Below, piece by piece: positions 45,618 through 56,489 of a DNA stretch of 64,000 nucleotides (positions within the stretch are counted from its first letter, which is position 1; the number at the start of each line of letters is the position of its first letter). The DNA lies in NCBI GenBank assembly GCA_035772405.1, contig JAYKKM010000121.1, positions 1,026,001-1,090,000 of the forward strand, in the 5' to 3' direction. Source of the stretch: Chrysogorgia sp. JL179-B06. Its lineage: Eukaryota; Cnidaria; Anthozoa; Scleralcyonacea; Chrysogorgiidae. A program made the translations under genes and the position numbers. The notes beneath the pieces are model-generated. The model made no database searches. It saw only the letters and a program-made list of their open reading frames with translations, and was not told the DNA's origin.

Positions 45618-47356
45618 GTTATAATAATAATAATATAATAATATTTAATATTTATATAGCGCTTCTTCCATAAATGTCCAGTAGCGCTTTACAAAGTTGC
45701 TAATAAGTAAATCTATATAACATAGTAAAACTAAACTAGAAGTACAATAATTTATCTATATTTAACAACATCAATTAAGCCTATGTATCACAATATAAAA
45801 TATCCGAAAAGTTTAAAATATCTTTAATATATATACAATAAAACTTAAAATACCCGTTAAGAGGAGTTCTCGTAAGCCTTGCGAAAAAGATATGTCTTTA
45901 ACATGGACTTAAAACATTCTATTGTCTCGCATAGTCTTATGTGTTGTGGTAAGGAGTTCCATAGAGTTGGCGCAGCTACTGAAAAGGACCTATAGCCATA
46001 TGAGCATAGGTTATATGTTGGAACTTGTAATTGTCTGTCAGATAAAGATCGTAAGTTACGCGCAGGCACATAAATATCCAACAAGTCTCCGATATATGCA
46101 GGTGCGAGTCCATGTAATGCCTTGTAAGTGATTAGGAGTATCTTAAACACGATTCTTTCTTGAATCGGCAGCCAATGTAGCTTCGATAATACTGGTGATA
46201 TATGATCCCTTTTGTGAGTCAAAGTGACTATCCGTGCTGCCGCATTTTGGACCCTCTGGACTCGCTCTAGAGAATGTCTTGGTAGTCCGTATAATGACGC
46301 ATTACAGAAATCCAGGCGAGACGTAACTAAGGCGTGCACAATGATTTCTGCAGATTTGTTGCTGAGGAATTTCCTTATTTTACTGATTTTCCTTAAATGA
46401 TAGAACCCAGACTTAAGTACGAGTCTAATGTAACCCCAATATCTTTCACCTTGGAGGACGGATAAATAATATCGTCGCACACAGCTAAAGCCTATGGATT
46501 GTAGAGATGGGGAGGGACGATGACGTGCGGATAAGATCAGCATCTCCGTCTTTTCACTGTTTAGTTTTAGCTTATTTAAAGTCATCCAATTTTCCACATG
46601 ACGTACACAAGTTTCAATTTTTGATGTAGCTACATTCTGATCACCAGGATCAGAAGAATTGAAGGTTACATAAAGTTGAGTATCGTCTGCATAGAGATGA
46701 TACTCAATGCCTTGTGATCTCATAAGGTCTCCAAGTGGTCCTATATATAGTGAAAAAAGTATTGGCCCAAGGACACTTCCTTGTGGAACCCCGGATCGTA
46801 AAGGCCGCTCAGAGGACTGGCCATCTGGAACATATACTGTAAAAGTTCTTTCCGTCAGATAGGACTTGAACCATTTGTAAGCATTTCCAATAATTCCATA
46901 CCTAGAGTTTAGCCTGTATAGTAGAATTTCGTGATCTATAGTATCAAAAGCAGCAGAAAGGTCTAGTAGTAGTAATATCACTGAACTGTTATTATCAATA
47001 TATTTTAAAATGTCATTTTGGACCTTTATTTGTGCAGTCTCAGTACTATGGTGCTTTTTATATGCGGATTGCATAGGTTCATCCAAGTTATTAGTGGTGA
47101 TATGTTGACACAATTGAACTGCGACGACTTTTTCTATACATTTGGATATGAATTTGAGATTTGAGATGGGCCGAAAACTGGAGTAATCATCAGTGTTGAG
47201 AGTCTCCTCCTTTAGGCGTGGATCAAGGGCGGCGCGTTTCAAAGATACTGGTACGGTAGCACTGTCCAGGGAGATGTTAACCATTTTAGTGATGATCGGG
47301 AGGAGATCAGTGAAACATTCCTTTAGGACTTTTGCTGGAATTGCATCTAGAATACA
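45618..47356 (-). mobile_element. L2-like LINE, 5'-truncated, in HECT-like gene
   Basis: A continuous reverse transcriptase: FRPISNLKFISKCIEKVV, LLLLDLSAAFDTIDHEILL, GVPQGSVLGPILFSLYIGPL, YHLYADDTQLY and the C-terminal SRLDFCNASLYGLP, RVQNAAARIVT, LHWLPIQERIVFKILLITYK. This motif set fits the L2 group. No endonuclease is present. The 3' end has TTTATATAGCGC and a TAA-type microsatellite tail near 45605-45650. About 20 residues around VRRYYLSVLQGERYWGY are out of register because of compensating indels. Confidence 0.85.
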
Positions 47357-47476
47357 CACAACAATATTGCTACCAGTAGTAAATTGCAAAAAACAGCCGA
47401 TATTTCCTTCAATCGATCTTATAAACCTTTTAAGGTGATCAAGGCATACCCTTTCAGCATCATTACTTGGCATCAA
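45857..47476 (-). CDS. Chimeric 539-codon frame: HECT-like piece fused to L2 reverse transcriptase
   Basis: The first 40 residues (LDHLKRFIRSIEG, FLQFTTGSNIVV) belong to the HECT-like gene; from CILDAIPAKVLKEC onward the frame is L2-type reverse transcriptase. The junction is at about 47357. The fusion is created by 5'-truncated LINE insertion in the sense of transcription. The HECT part itself is separated from the rest of its gene by a frameshift near 47480, so an expressed fusion protein is not implied. Confidence 0.7.
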   Translation of the reverse strand: MMPSNDAERVCLDHLKRFIRSIEGNIGCFLQFTTGSNIVVCILDAIPAKVLKECFTDLLPIITKMVNISLDSATVPVSLKRAALDPRLKEETLNTDDYSSFRPISNLKFISKCIEKVVAVQLCQHITTNNLDEPMQSAYKKHHSTETAQIKVQNDILKYIDNNSSVILLLLDLSAAFDTIDHEILLYRLNSRYGIIGNAYKWFKSYLTERTFTVYVPDGQSSERPLRSGVPQGSVLGPILFSLYIGPLGDLMRSQGIEYHLYADDTQLYVTFNSSDPGDQNVATSKIETCVRHVENWMTLNKLKLNSEKTEMLILSARHRPSPSLQSIGFSCVRRYYLSVLQGERYWGYIRLVLKSGFYHLRKISKIRKFLSNKSAEIIVHALVTSRLDFCNASLYGLPRHSLERVQRVQNAAARIVTLTHKRDHISPVLSKLHWLPIQERIVFKILLITYKALHGLAPAYIGDLLDIYVPARNLRSLSDRQLQVPTYNLCSYGYRSFSVAAPTLWNSLPQHIRLCETIECFKSMLKTYLFRKAYENSS

Positions 47477-49006
47477 TAATCTTTACAAACTTCTTGCTAT
47501 TTGTTTTTTCTCGTTGTAAAAACTGACTAAAGTATCAGGTGACTGCAATGCCAAGTATCTCTTAAGTTGGGAAATTATTGGATTCCAGTAGTTAGTTATG
47601 TAGCGGGGTTTCTGGACTATTTCCTGATGTGCCAACTGACAAATAATACTCTCAATGTTTTCTTCATTGGGAATCTTAAAACACTTGTAGCTACTTAACA
47701 ACTCCAAAATATCATCTATAGGGCTAAGCTTTCCACTCAGAACATCATTCACGATTTCTTGCTCACTCATTGACAAAAATGCTTTAAATGAGTCTAACAT
47801 AAATGTTGTGGTGATGCAACATTCACCAAAAAGACAGGAAGATACAAAAGCTGTGGAAAGTTGGATGGGAAAGTAACCCTCCCTGCTATACCCATAAACA
47901 AGTATTCTAGCTATAGCCTCCTATTCTTTACTTTGATAATCATGACTTATGGCTGGTATTTTTTCATTAGCTCCTACAGCAGCAGATATGAAAATAAGAT
48001 TCCAAAATTCTGTAAGGAGGTCACAGAAGACCCCACGACCTTCACCTTCTTCTATCTCCCCTTTCTCATCAATCACTTTGACCATCAGAGTAACCTTTAA
48101 GATATCTAGATCACAAAACTCACTGATTAAGTTTTGTTTCAATTGAGACCTATGTATGACAATATTCTTTATTTGGAGGTCTTCTTCAATTGTGGTTACT
48201 AAAAAAGGACATAAAAATAGAGCTGTTTTATTTGATATTAATCTTTTTTCTACCAGGCATGGTAACAACTAGAACTACAGTACAGTACTGTATTTGTACT
48301 CCAATTCGCACCCTGGGTTTTTATTAAGGGCCATTTTTGCCTTACTCAGGCAGGAATAGGTCAATGAACTACAACTTAATTAGTTTTCTTGTGTGGTAAG
48401 CATAAAATTATACAAAGTTAACATTAACCCATACCTGAGCTGACCAAGAACAGCCCCTTTATTATTTTACACTCTTCTAACAATGTAGGGTTATTCTATT
48501 GTGTAATGCTAGATATTAACTTAACAACAAGGGGCTAAAAACCCAACATAGTTATGTTTGACAAGAGTATGGGTTCCCTACCCCCTTATTGTACTGACTA
48601 CTAGTGTCCCTGGTTACTTCAATTATGCCAAAAATATTATTTAAGGAAACATACCAGGGATGCTATGTGTATTGGTGGAATCAGAATGACTATCAACACG
48701 AGTGTCAACATCACTAACAAAACTGGCATCACCAACAATAACAAGAGCTTGAACACCAGGAACTTGAACATCAGTAGCATCATGAAAACTAGTTCGGTGT
48801 TGTGCTTGAACACCAGGAACTTGATCACCTGGAACTTGAACACTGGTATGGTGCTGTGCTTGAACACCAGGAACTTGAACACTGGGAGCTTGAACACCAG
48901 ATGCTTGAACACCAGGAGCATCATGAACACTGGTATGGTCTGAAGCATGGGCATGAATGTTAGCTGGTCTCATTAATTCATTGTCACTTGAATGGGCTGA
49001 ATCACT
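47357..49006 (-). pseudogene. HECT-like gene with repeat-rich upstream exon, interrupted
   Basis: Exon 48655-49006 has AG and GT borders; it encodes SDSAHSSDNELMRP and about a dozen Gly-Val-Gln-(Ala/Val) units. It joins in phase to 48198 (TTTTTTAG acceptor), giving VTTIEEDLQIKNIVIH, LDILKVTLMVKVIDEKGE, then a stop in place of Trp near 47933, EAIARILVYGYSREGYFP and MLDSFKAFLSMSEQEIVND, CFKIPNEENIESIICQLAHQ, VQKPRYITNYWNP (47483-47800). The order resembles a HECT-like family seen in cnidarian genomes. A nonsense codon, a frameshift near 47480 and the LINE at 47357 disable it. The catalytic Cys end is not visible. Confidence 0.55.
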
Positions 49007-49895
49007 CTAAAGATGAAAGTATATGAAAGAAATATAATTTTGTACTGGTATATTGATAAACAACTAAATCTCTTCTACATGTACTTTAATACACTGTATA
49101 TAGTAATACATTACACAGGACATTATTATTTTTAAATTGTACTAAGAAATATGATATAATGGTATAAATAATTCAATCTTAATAATGACCTCCCCTGCCA
49201 GTGGCATACTAATTCATGACTGTTCTTAGTGGAAGATATACCTCCTTCACTATACCAACCAACTCAATTTTGATCAATTTATATAAAATCATCACTTAAC
49301 TCCGTGGTCTGAACTGTGTTGTATGGCGGGTGCGCCTTTGATATGCCTCAACACGGCCATGTTGATCTGCGTAATTCAGCCGCTGGCTGCGAGCAAGGAT
49401 AATTGGCCTCCAGTACTTTATCTTTATTTGGTTTTGATCAATTTATGTGTCCCCCTCAGCATTTCCATCTACTGATCAGGCAGAGGAGTATAGGGGTGCC
49501 ACTCCCTCATAATTTTTATATAATTGTAGAAGGGATGGGTCAGAAAAAATATTCATTATTTTCTAAGAAATAGATGTAGTGTCAATTTCATAACTGTGCT
49601 GAGGGATCAATTGCATGGTAACAACATTTGATGGTTGAGCTGTCACTGTTGGTGCTGATGCATGGCCAGCTTTTCCTTGAGTTAAGAGGCTTTCCATTTA
49701 ACCTCTTCCTAATGGAAAGTATTTATGGGGGTAGTCACACTTGGTATATTCATGATACAAATATTGTAAGCAATTGACCAATAACTGCCAGACAAATACA
49801 ACTTATTTCAAAATTATATTATATCCACATTGATTTTTACACCAGGCCCACCATGCATGTATAAACTTAGGTAAGCCAAAATAATTAATCCAAAC
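49007..49895. other. Interval upstream of HECT-like exon, no gene
   Basis: AT-rich; a GC-richer island near 49320-49440 shows no frame or family. It may be intron of the HECT-like gene. Confidence 0.4.
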
Positions 49896-50289
49896 CCAGA
49901 CTGCTAACTTTGCTAGGGTGCATGGAAGAAGTTTTTTCCACAAAATAGTGCGCACATACGGAAGCGAAATGCGCACTTTGACACGTATGGAACTACCACT
50001 ATTCGCGTTACGCGACCGAAAACTAATTTCAAAACAATTAAATAATTTTGCCACTGACAACTTATACAGGCTTGCCACTTGCGTAGACAAGCTTAGACTA
50101 TTTTCTTGACTAGCCGCTTTCCCGCTTGAGTCAGTTCTGTACTTCTGTGTTGTGCACATTTCGTTTGGCAAGTTAAGATCACAGCATGTGCCAATAAATT
50201 GGCCTTCTTGCCTTGAATTGCGCACTTAAAAATGTCATGTGCGCACGCAATAAAGAAATTCCGTGCGCACAGCAAAGTTAACAGTCTGG
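49896..50289. mobile_element. MITE with GTGCGCAC subterminal motifs
   Basis: Inverted ends: CCAGACTGCTAACTTTGCT at the left and AGCAAAGTTAACAGTCTGG at the right. GTGCGCAC or GCGCAC occurs at least five times, towards both ends and on both strands. No clear target duplication was found. Frames inside (49803-50225) are not taken as genes. Confidence 0.7.
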
Positions 50290-50631
50290 CCCCCACCCCC
50301 GTTGCAAAAATTCACATGTCCCATTTGCCTCCTATCCTGGACAGGTCTTTTTACACACAGTTAAGTACATACATTATATAAAACCAACTAACCTTGATGG
50401 CATTCAATTCTGACTTTTTGTTCTCGATATTCCAATATTGGAATTCATGGTTTGATGTAGATAGGCTTGTCTTTAAACACTTTATGGAGCATGAAGCCAT
50501 TCAGAGGATGTGTGGAAAAAGAAGTAACTTTGAGGATGATTGGAGCATGGCTTTCTAAATCTTCCTCAACAAAGAAAACTGTTTCATCATTTTGATAAGT
50601 TTAAAGCAATCGAAATGAAAAGTATTGTACT
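50290..50631. other. Spacer before MULE remnant
   Basis: No motif recognised. It may hold the missing 5' part of the MULE. Confidence 0.3.
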
Positions 50632-52180
50632 ATGATGAAAGAATGGGTACCCCTGGAACCTCAACCTCGTGACGAAGAAGTGGTGATAATGAGGAGATTC
50701 TACACCACACTAAAACCACAACCAGACTACAAGAAAAGGGGTGACATGGATAGAGAAGGTGTGATCCAAAATGGATGCCACCTGCCAAGGGAAAGCGGTT
50801 GTGGAATACCTTGGCACATTTTCTTCACACACCTCGATGCACGGAAACAGTAAGAAAGGTTCTGGTAGTGAGTACATCAGAACAACCGAAGCTACTAGGG
50901 AAAAAATCAAACAAGTCACATGTGCACCGCCACGGAACGTCTCACAGACATGGTTTTAGAGGATTGTCTTGATGCACTTCGGGACCTGAAGCAGGCCAAT
51001 GTGCAGCAAAAAAAGAGGATCTGAAAACAACAGAAAAAACACTGCTGATGACATACAAACAATTATTAACATGATGAATGACCATCGGTTTATACAGGAA
51101 ATAGTGCAAACTAAGGGAAAGCCACCAATGGTCGTACTATATACTGAAGACCAGTTAAAAGTAGTTCGAAACTTCTGTGTTACAAAGAGCAACAAATCTA
51201 CCTTGGAGTCACAGAACATTTAATCTCGCAGCTTGCTTCGTAACATTGACCTTTTTAAAAACACATCTATTGAGACGTTTTACCCAAAGTTCTCCAATTA
51301 TGCTTGGTCCACGTTTTCTTCATTGGGATGGTGCGTGTTGTACATAAGCGATTTTTCTCCCATTTGTAGACTAAATTTGATGCAAATATCAGCACTGAGG
51401 TTGGATTAAGTGACATTATCGTGGGAGCAGAGCTTCCCAACCGCCACTCAGATTCTCTGCCAGCGCCACCTCGAAGAGAACGTCCGTCGCTATCTGCAGC
51501 GTAGTGTTGGAGCACCTGAAAAGATAAGGAATGAAGTTGTCTCTCTAATCTTTGGAAATGACAGTCTGGTAAATGCGAACGATTTGGTGGAGTTTGAATT
51601 GAAGGTCCTAAAACTGTCGAACACACTGTTAGACATTGCTCCCAACTTTGTTTCTTATTTTGATGATTCTCTGGTTCCACGAGTTAGAGAGTATGTGTAC
51701 CAGCCAAAAACGTCCACCAACTGCATGCCATTGAACTGGACTAATAACAACTGTGAGTCATTAAATAACATTCTAAAGCTCTCAACAAATTGGAAGGTTC
51801 TTAAACTCCCCGATTTGAGTGAGAAGATATATGCCATCATGAAACTTCAGTATGCTGACATGACATGAGACGAGCACTTCATGGACATGGTAACTACCAA
51901 GTCATTCCACAATTGAAGTCGTTCGTGCTATCAAACACAGCATGGTGCCAGAAAAATGAAGCTGAGAAAGTCAAGCATTTTCAAAAATTTATCTAGGTGT
52001 CGACAGTGAGGAAGGGAAATCTTTTGACATTAACTGATGGTGAGCTGCGGATTCCAAAGACACTGTCCATTGCCAGAAAACCTGGACAACGTAAACGTGT
52101 GCACAGCGCCAAGACACATAACTACAGGGGGAAAAGAGTAAAAATTGCTGAACAGTTACCGCACAAACATGTATATACAA
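50632..52180 (+). pseudogene. MULE (Mutator-like) transposase remnant
   Basis: Fragments in shifting frames: NTLAHFLHTPRCTETVRKV (near 50810), DIQTIINMMNDHRFIQEIV and GKPPMVVLYTEDQLKVVRNF (50999-51223), then out-of-frame TFNLAACFVT and LGPRFLHWDG (51220-51340). The last long frame (51410-51868) has LCQRHLEENVRRYLQRSV and MPLNWTNNNCESLNNILKLS, the C-terminal half of MULE transposases with the E-x-x-N region. The GVDRTFNL-type block carrying the first Asp reads GVTEHLIS here in one frame, so the active site is lost. It is the only MULE transposase seen in the window. Confidence 0.75.
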
Positions 52181-52569
52181 ACTTTGTGTTTTTCACGATG
52201 TCCATATTGAGTACTTGTAGACATAACCCAGTTAACTTTTGTTATTAATATTTCAGGTACATTGTATATATTAGTTACGTTAATAAGTGTAAATACTTAA
52301 CTACAGGTAATAGTATGGTTTCAAGTTTATGAATTTTTCAAAGATCTCAAATAGTACTTGTCTTTCGCACTTGTGCTATTTTGTTGGTTTTTGAAAAACT
52401 CACTCATTTATGTTTTATCCAAATTGCACTCGAAACCATCCTATTACCTATTAATAATATGCAAGAAAATGCATGAGACAACCACACTTTCAACATATTT
52501 TAACTGTTTGAAATTAATTGCACTAAAATCAACCAGTGACAGTCGAGAAACCTTTTCTTAATGGGAAAT
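52181..52569. other. Spacer, no gene
   Basis: AT-rich sequence between the MULE remnant and a LINE fragment; nothing recognised. Confidence 0.4.
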
Positions 52570-53536
52570 AATTATGAAACAGTTGGAAGCAGATTGAAAG
52601 CACAAGGCCAGCTAGCGTCGACTTGGTACAAGAACAATTTCCTACTAGCTAATACAGATAAGTTCCAATTTCTAACCGTCAACCCAAGGAAACTGGATAT
52701 GGAGAAAAGAGATGTATCTTTGAACATCGATGGCGAAGACATCAGGAAATCAGATAAAATGAAATTGTTAGGAGTGCATATTGACGAAAATCTGAATTTC
52801 ACCAGCCATATCAGTGACATATGTACAAAGGCCAGTCAAAAAGTTGGAGTCCTTATGCGTCTCCGAAAGATGATACCATGCAGTGCTAAGTCAGTGCTAT
52901 ACAAGTCGTTCATCTTGCCTCACCTAACTTACTGCCATCTGGTGTGGCATTTTTGTAAATCAACGGACAGTAAAAAGCTGGAGCGTATACAGGAACGAGC
53001 TCTGAGGGCAGTATATGGATCGAGTTTGGAGACGTACGTGGAACTTTTAGAACATGCAAAATTGCCAATGCTATACAACAGACGACTACAATATATGATA
53101 TTTATGTACAAAGTTAAATATGGACTTGCACCTGGAAACGTTTCGGATCTGTTCAATGCTGTTCGTCATGGAAAACATTCAGTTAGGTATTTAGGGCCAT
53201 TTTTATGGTCAAAATTAAGTAGTAAAATGAGGGACCTCTACTCTGAAGTCTTTTAGAAATAATATAAGAAAACAAGATCTCACTGGATTCATCTCATAAT
53301 TTTATATTTTATTATAATTGATAAATGTTTATAGGGTTATATAGGGTTAATCTTAGTATTGAACATAAATTAATTATAAAATATTTTATGATAGAATACA
53401 TACATAGGATTAAGGATTAGTGTAGTATTGCATGTAGTTTTTACCTTTTAATCAAATAGTCTACATAGTGTCCCCAATTAGTCTGTACAGGCTAAATACA
53501 TTGACACTTCAATAAAGATATTATTATTATTATTAT
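52570..53536 (+). mobile_element. LINE 3' fragment with ATT microsatellite tail
   Basis: The frame 52561-53256 has MKLLGVHIDENLNFTSHIS, VLYKSFILPHLTYCHLVWHF, LERIQERALRAVYGS and VRYLGPFLWSKLSSKMR, the C-terminal region after the reverse transcriptase in a CR1/Jockey-group LINE. The 3' untranslated region ends with CTTCAATAAAG and about six ATT units. The 5' part is missing, so it is a dead-on-arrival insertion. Confidence 0.85.
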
Positions 53537-54293
53537 ACTTATCTAAGTTTAACATTCGTCTATTGCAAAACCATTCTGGACCTTTTGTCGGTATTTAACT
53601 GCTTCTTGTCGGTTCTTGTCAGTAATTAGCATGACCGGAGCATTGTGGCCTTAACATCAATCCACCTCAACCGAAAAGCTGCTCACATGCAGCAATTGCT
53701 GGCAAAGAAGTGTTTAATTCAATAGAAAGCTTCCAAAGCATGCTGGAATACTTGATAAGTCTTGAACAGGAATGTCAAGGAATGACTTCAAATTCGATTC
53801 ATCACTTGGTATTTTCCTTTCCGGTTTAAAAAATTCATTGTCATCTCCTGCTGATGTATGTTAAATTAAAAATGGCGAGGATGTTGCTGATAACTGAAAT
53901 TCCAAAACCAGAGATGATGCTCAGGTGTTGAGCAATGCAATTAATTTTCAGTTTAGTTTCCTTGGTTATAGTCGGGTACACACTTGATTTAACTAGACCA
54001 GCCAATGTTAAGTTACAATGGGAAGAGATGGACATTCTGAAAGCTGAACAGGAAAAATGTCCAACTTAAAAGAAACTGTTGAGAATTTCTAACATTGATG
54101 AAGAAAAATGGCAAGTTCATCAAAACAATGCGCCGCCTACATCCCCAATGAGTATTACAAGATTAACTTAACCTGAGTATTCATGTTGAGAGTCTGCCGT
54201 CACTTCCTTATGCTGGTCAGTAATATGATGGATTAATGGCAGACATTACAACTCCACATTCGGAGTCGGAAAAATAATACTTGCCATCGTAAT
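53537..54293. other. Interval without gene
   Basis: Frames are short and motif-free (for example 53841-54035, minus). Confidence 0.4.
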
Positions 54294-54917
54294 CTACTTT
54301 GCTAAACGATCCAGCTAAGTTAAGACAAAATACTAGACTGGTAGAGATACCTTTCACACGCACGAGATGGAACTGGAAGTTTCAAGAAAAATAGATTGAA
54401 TACGAACAATGAAGTATTTCATAAAATACAACAAACCTTCGACCTTTTAAAGGCCTTCCATGTTCTTTAAGATACGGTAAACTCGCACGGCTTTCGAAGT
54501 ATTTTATTACGTGTGGTCTGTCGTCCGTGCATGAGGTCTGTACTAGTGAAATATCCGAGCGAACGAGCGTAGCGAGCCGAGGTCCGTGGAGAAAACGGAG
54601 GTCCGATATTTCATTAGTATAGACCGATCAAGCGAGGTCAATAAGTAGTTTATTATATGACCAAAAATCTTGAGAACGTTCATAATAAACCGGTGAAAAT
54701 AATGTATAAAAACATGTATTTTATTATTTTGAAATATGCATCAAACATGCGACTTTTATAAACAACAACCCCATTTATCTGGCTTTTTAAACCCATATTT
54801 GGCTTCATATAAGAAATTTAACTGGATTCCCTTTTTTCACGTTCGGACCGCTCACAAAAATTGTGATGTAATAATGTTTCTTACTTCTTAACTCAGCCAG
54901 ATCGTTTAGCAAAGTAG
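54294..54917. mobile_element. Inverted-repeat element with nested hairpin
   Basis: The ends CTACTTTGCTAAACGATC and complement at 54900-54917 extend with a few mismatches to about 31 bases. In the middle, 54537-54627 is a hairpin (GGTCTGTACTAGTGAAATATC and complement) around GAGCGTAGCGAGCCGAGG. No target duplication was identified and no coding frame is present. Confidence 0.65.
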
Positions 54918-55286
54918 CTTGGAATTCGAAATCAAAGGATTTAAATCACCATATTATTCTACACGCTTACTATAAAAACAACGCACTTATAGCATTCGTT
55001 TCCGGTGTGGAGTCTCCAACATAAAGAAAACATAAGCAAAACATAAACAAACCCCGCGCATGCGCAGAAGGGACTGTAACCCACCTTTAAAGTGCCTATA
55101 ACGTCGTCAAAAAATGTTATTAGGGACTTTAAGATTCGGCAACGCGGCGGCTGTAAAACGCCAACGGAAGTAATTAGTACTAAATTCGGCTCAGTGCGCA
55201 TGCGTCGCTTATGAATGCTTCGCGTTGGCGTCATTCAAGAACGTGGGAAAGTTACATCTAGCGTTCTTGATAGAACGCGACTATCC

Positions 55287-56188
55287 ATGGCGTTGTCAAC
55301 TGCATCAACATCAAAAACCCCACCAAAATCAATCAGGTTAGTGTTTTAAAAGCTATATTGTTTGTGTAAATATTCTCCAGTTTAAATTTGAATGTACTTT
55401 TCTTAATATTTGTAGTTCAGTGATGTTTTGGACGAAGGAACATGATGTGATATTATGCCGTGAAGTGTTGAATACGGACATTTATAAAACAAAGAAAAAG
55501 TCCCCCCAAAGAACTGTGCTATGGGAAAGGATAGCTACGCTGTTGAATGGGTATCCTTCTCCGATGTTTAACGTTGATAAGCGCGCAGTACGTGATCATA
55601 TTGGTATCCTGGTTAATCGATACAAGAAGAAAATAAGAGCCGAGGAAAATGCTTCTGGGATAACACCACCTGAGCCAACTGAGTTGGACAACATGCTAGA
55701 AGAAATTATGGAGCTGGAGGGAAATTCAGAGATGGAGTTTCAAGAAATGTCCGAAGAGAAAAAAGACAAGGCAGAGCAAGAAAGGAATAAAGTTGAGGAT
55801 ATGAGAGTTAAAGCAATGGAGAAAATATCGGAAACTAAAAGAAGGCAAAATAATATCGGTGACGAAAAGACAACGCCGAAGCGGTGGTGATACAATTGCT
55901 TATTTAAAAGAAAAAGCTGCGAAAGATCAAGATCTCAAGGCAAAGGAACTCGAACTGAAAAGAGAAAAACAAGAATTGGATAAGAAAAAGCTTGACGCAA
56001 CCATTAATCAACAGCTACATTTTCAACAAGAGCAGACGGAAATGATAAGAATGATGCAACAGCGACAACAGCAAAGTCAACAGCAACTGGTTAACGCTTA
56101 GATTTTAATGATGAAACAGCAGCAAGAGCAAACAAAGACCTTCATGGACTTACTGGAAAAAGTAATTAAAAAAATGAGTAAGACTTGA
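55287..56188 (+). pseudogene. Myb/SANT-like DNA-binding partner of Harbinger element 4
   Basis: Exon 1 (55287-55336) encodes MALSTASTSKTPPKSI and ends at GTTAGT. Exon 2 starts at 55416 in phase: FWTKEHDVILCREVL, LWERIATLLNGYPSP and FNVDKRAVRDHIGILVNRYK, a trihelix/Myb-like domain. An acidic and Lys-rich stretch follows, then after a shift near 55870 RRSGGDTIAYLKEKAAKDQ and a Gln-rich coiled coil. A TAG at 56099-56101 replaces a probable Gln codon, and the terminal stop is at 56186. By analogy with Harbinger systems it binds the ends and recruits the transposase. Confidence 0.8.
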
Positions 56189-56489
56189 GACTTGATACAA
56201 CGTATATTTCATTTCTGATTATTTTTGATTATATAAATATTTGCGTTCACATTAATTAAGACCTTTTGTTTACAAACATTATACTTACTATTAAGCAGCA
56301 GTGGTATTTAGAATGTCGTTTTTTGTAGTAGATAAACTTTACATTTAACATTTCGTGGTATATCTATTTATAAAAATTATCATAATAATAAAATTTGCGA
56401 AAAACATGTTTATATATCTCTACTTTAATAAATATTAACATGGGGTTGTAACAAACGACCATTGTGTTTTACTGCTTGGTTTTTCATTT

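Noticed and set aside
48665..48943. Plus-strand frame rich in Asn-Thr-Arg repeats
   Set aside because: It is antisense to the repeat exon 48655-49006, which has splice borders and joins in phase to a recognised exon.
49803..50225. 140-codon minus-strand frame
   Set aside because: It lies almost wholly inside the MITE at 49896-50289 and shows no known motif.
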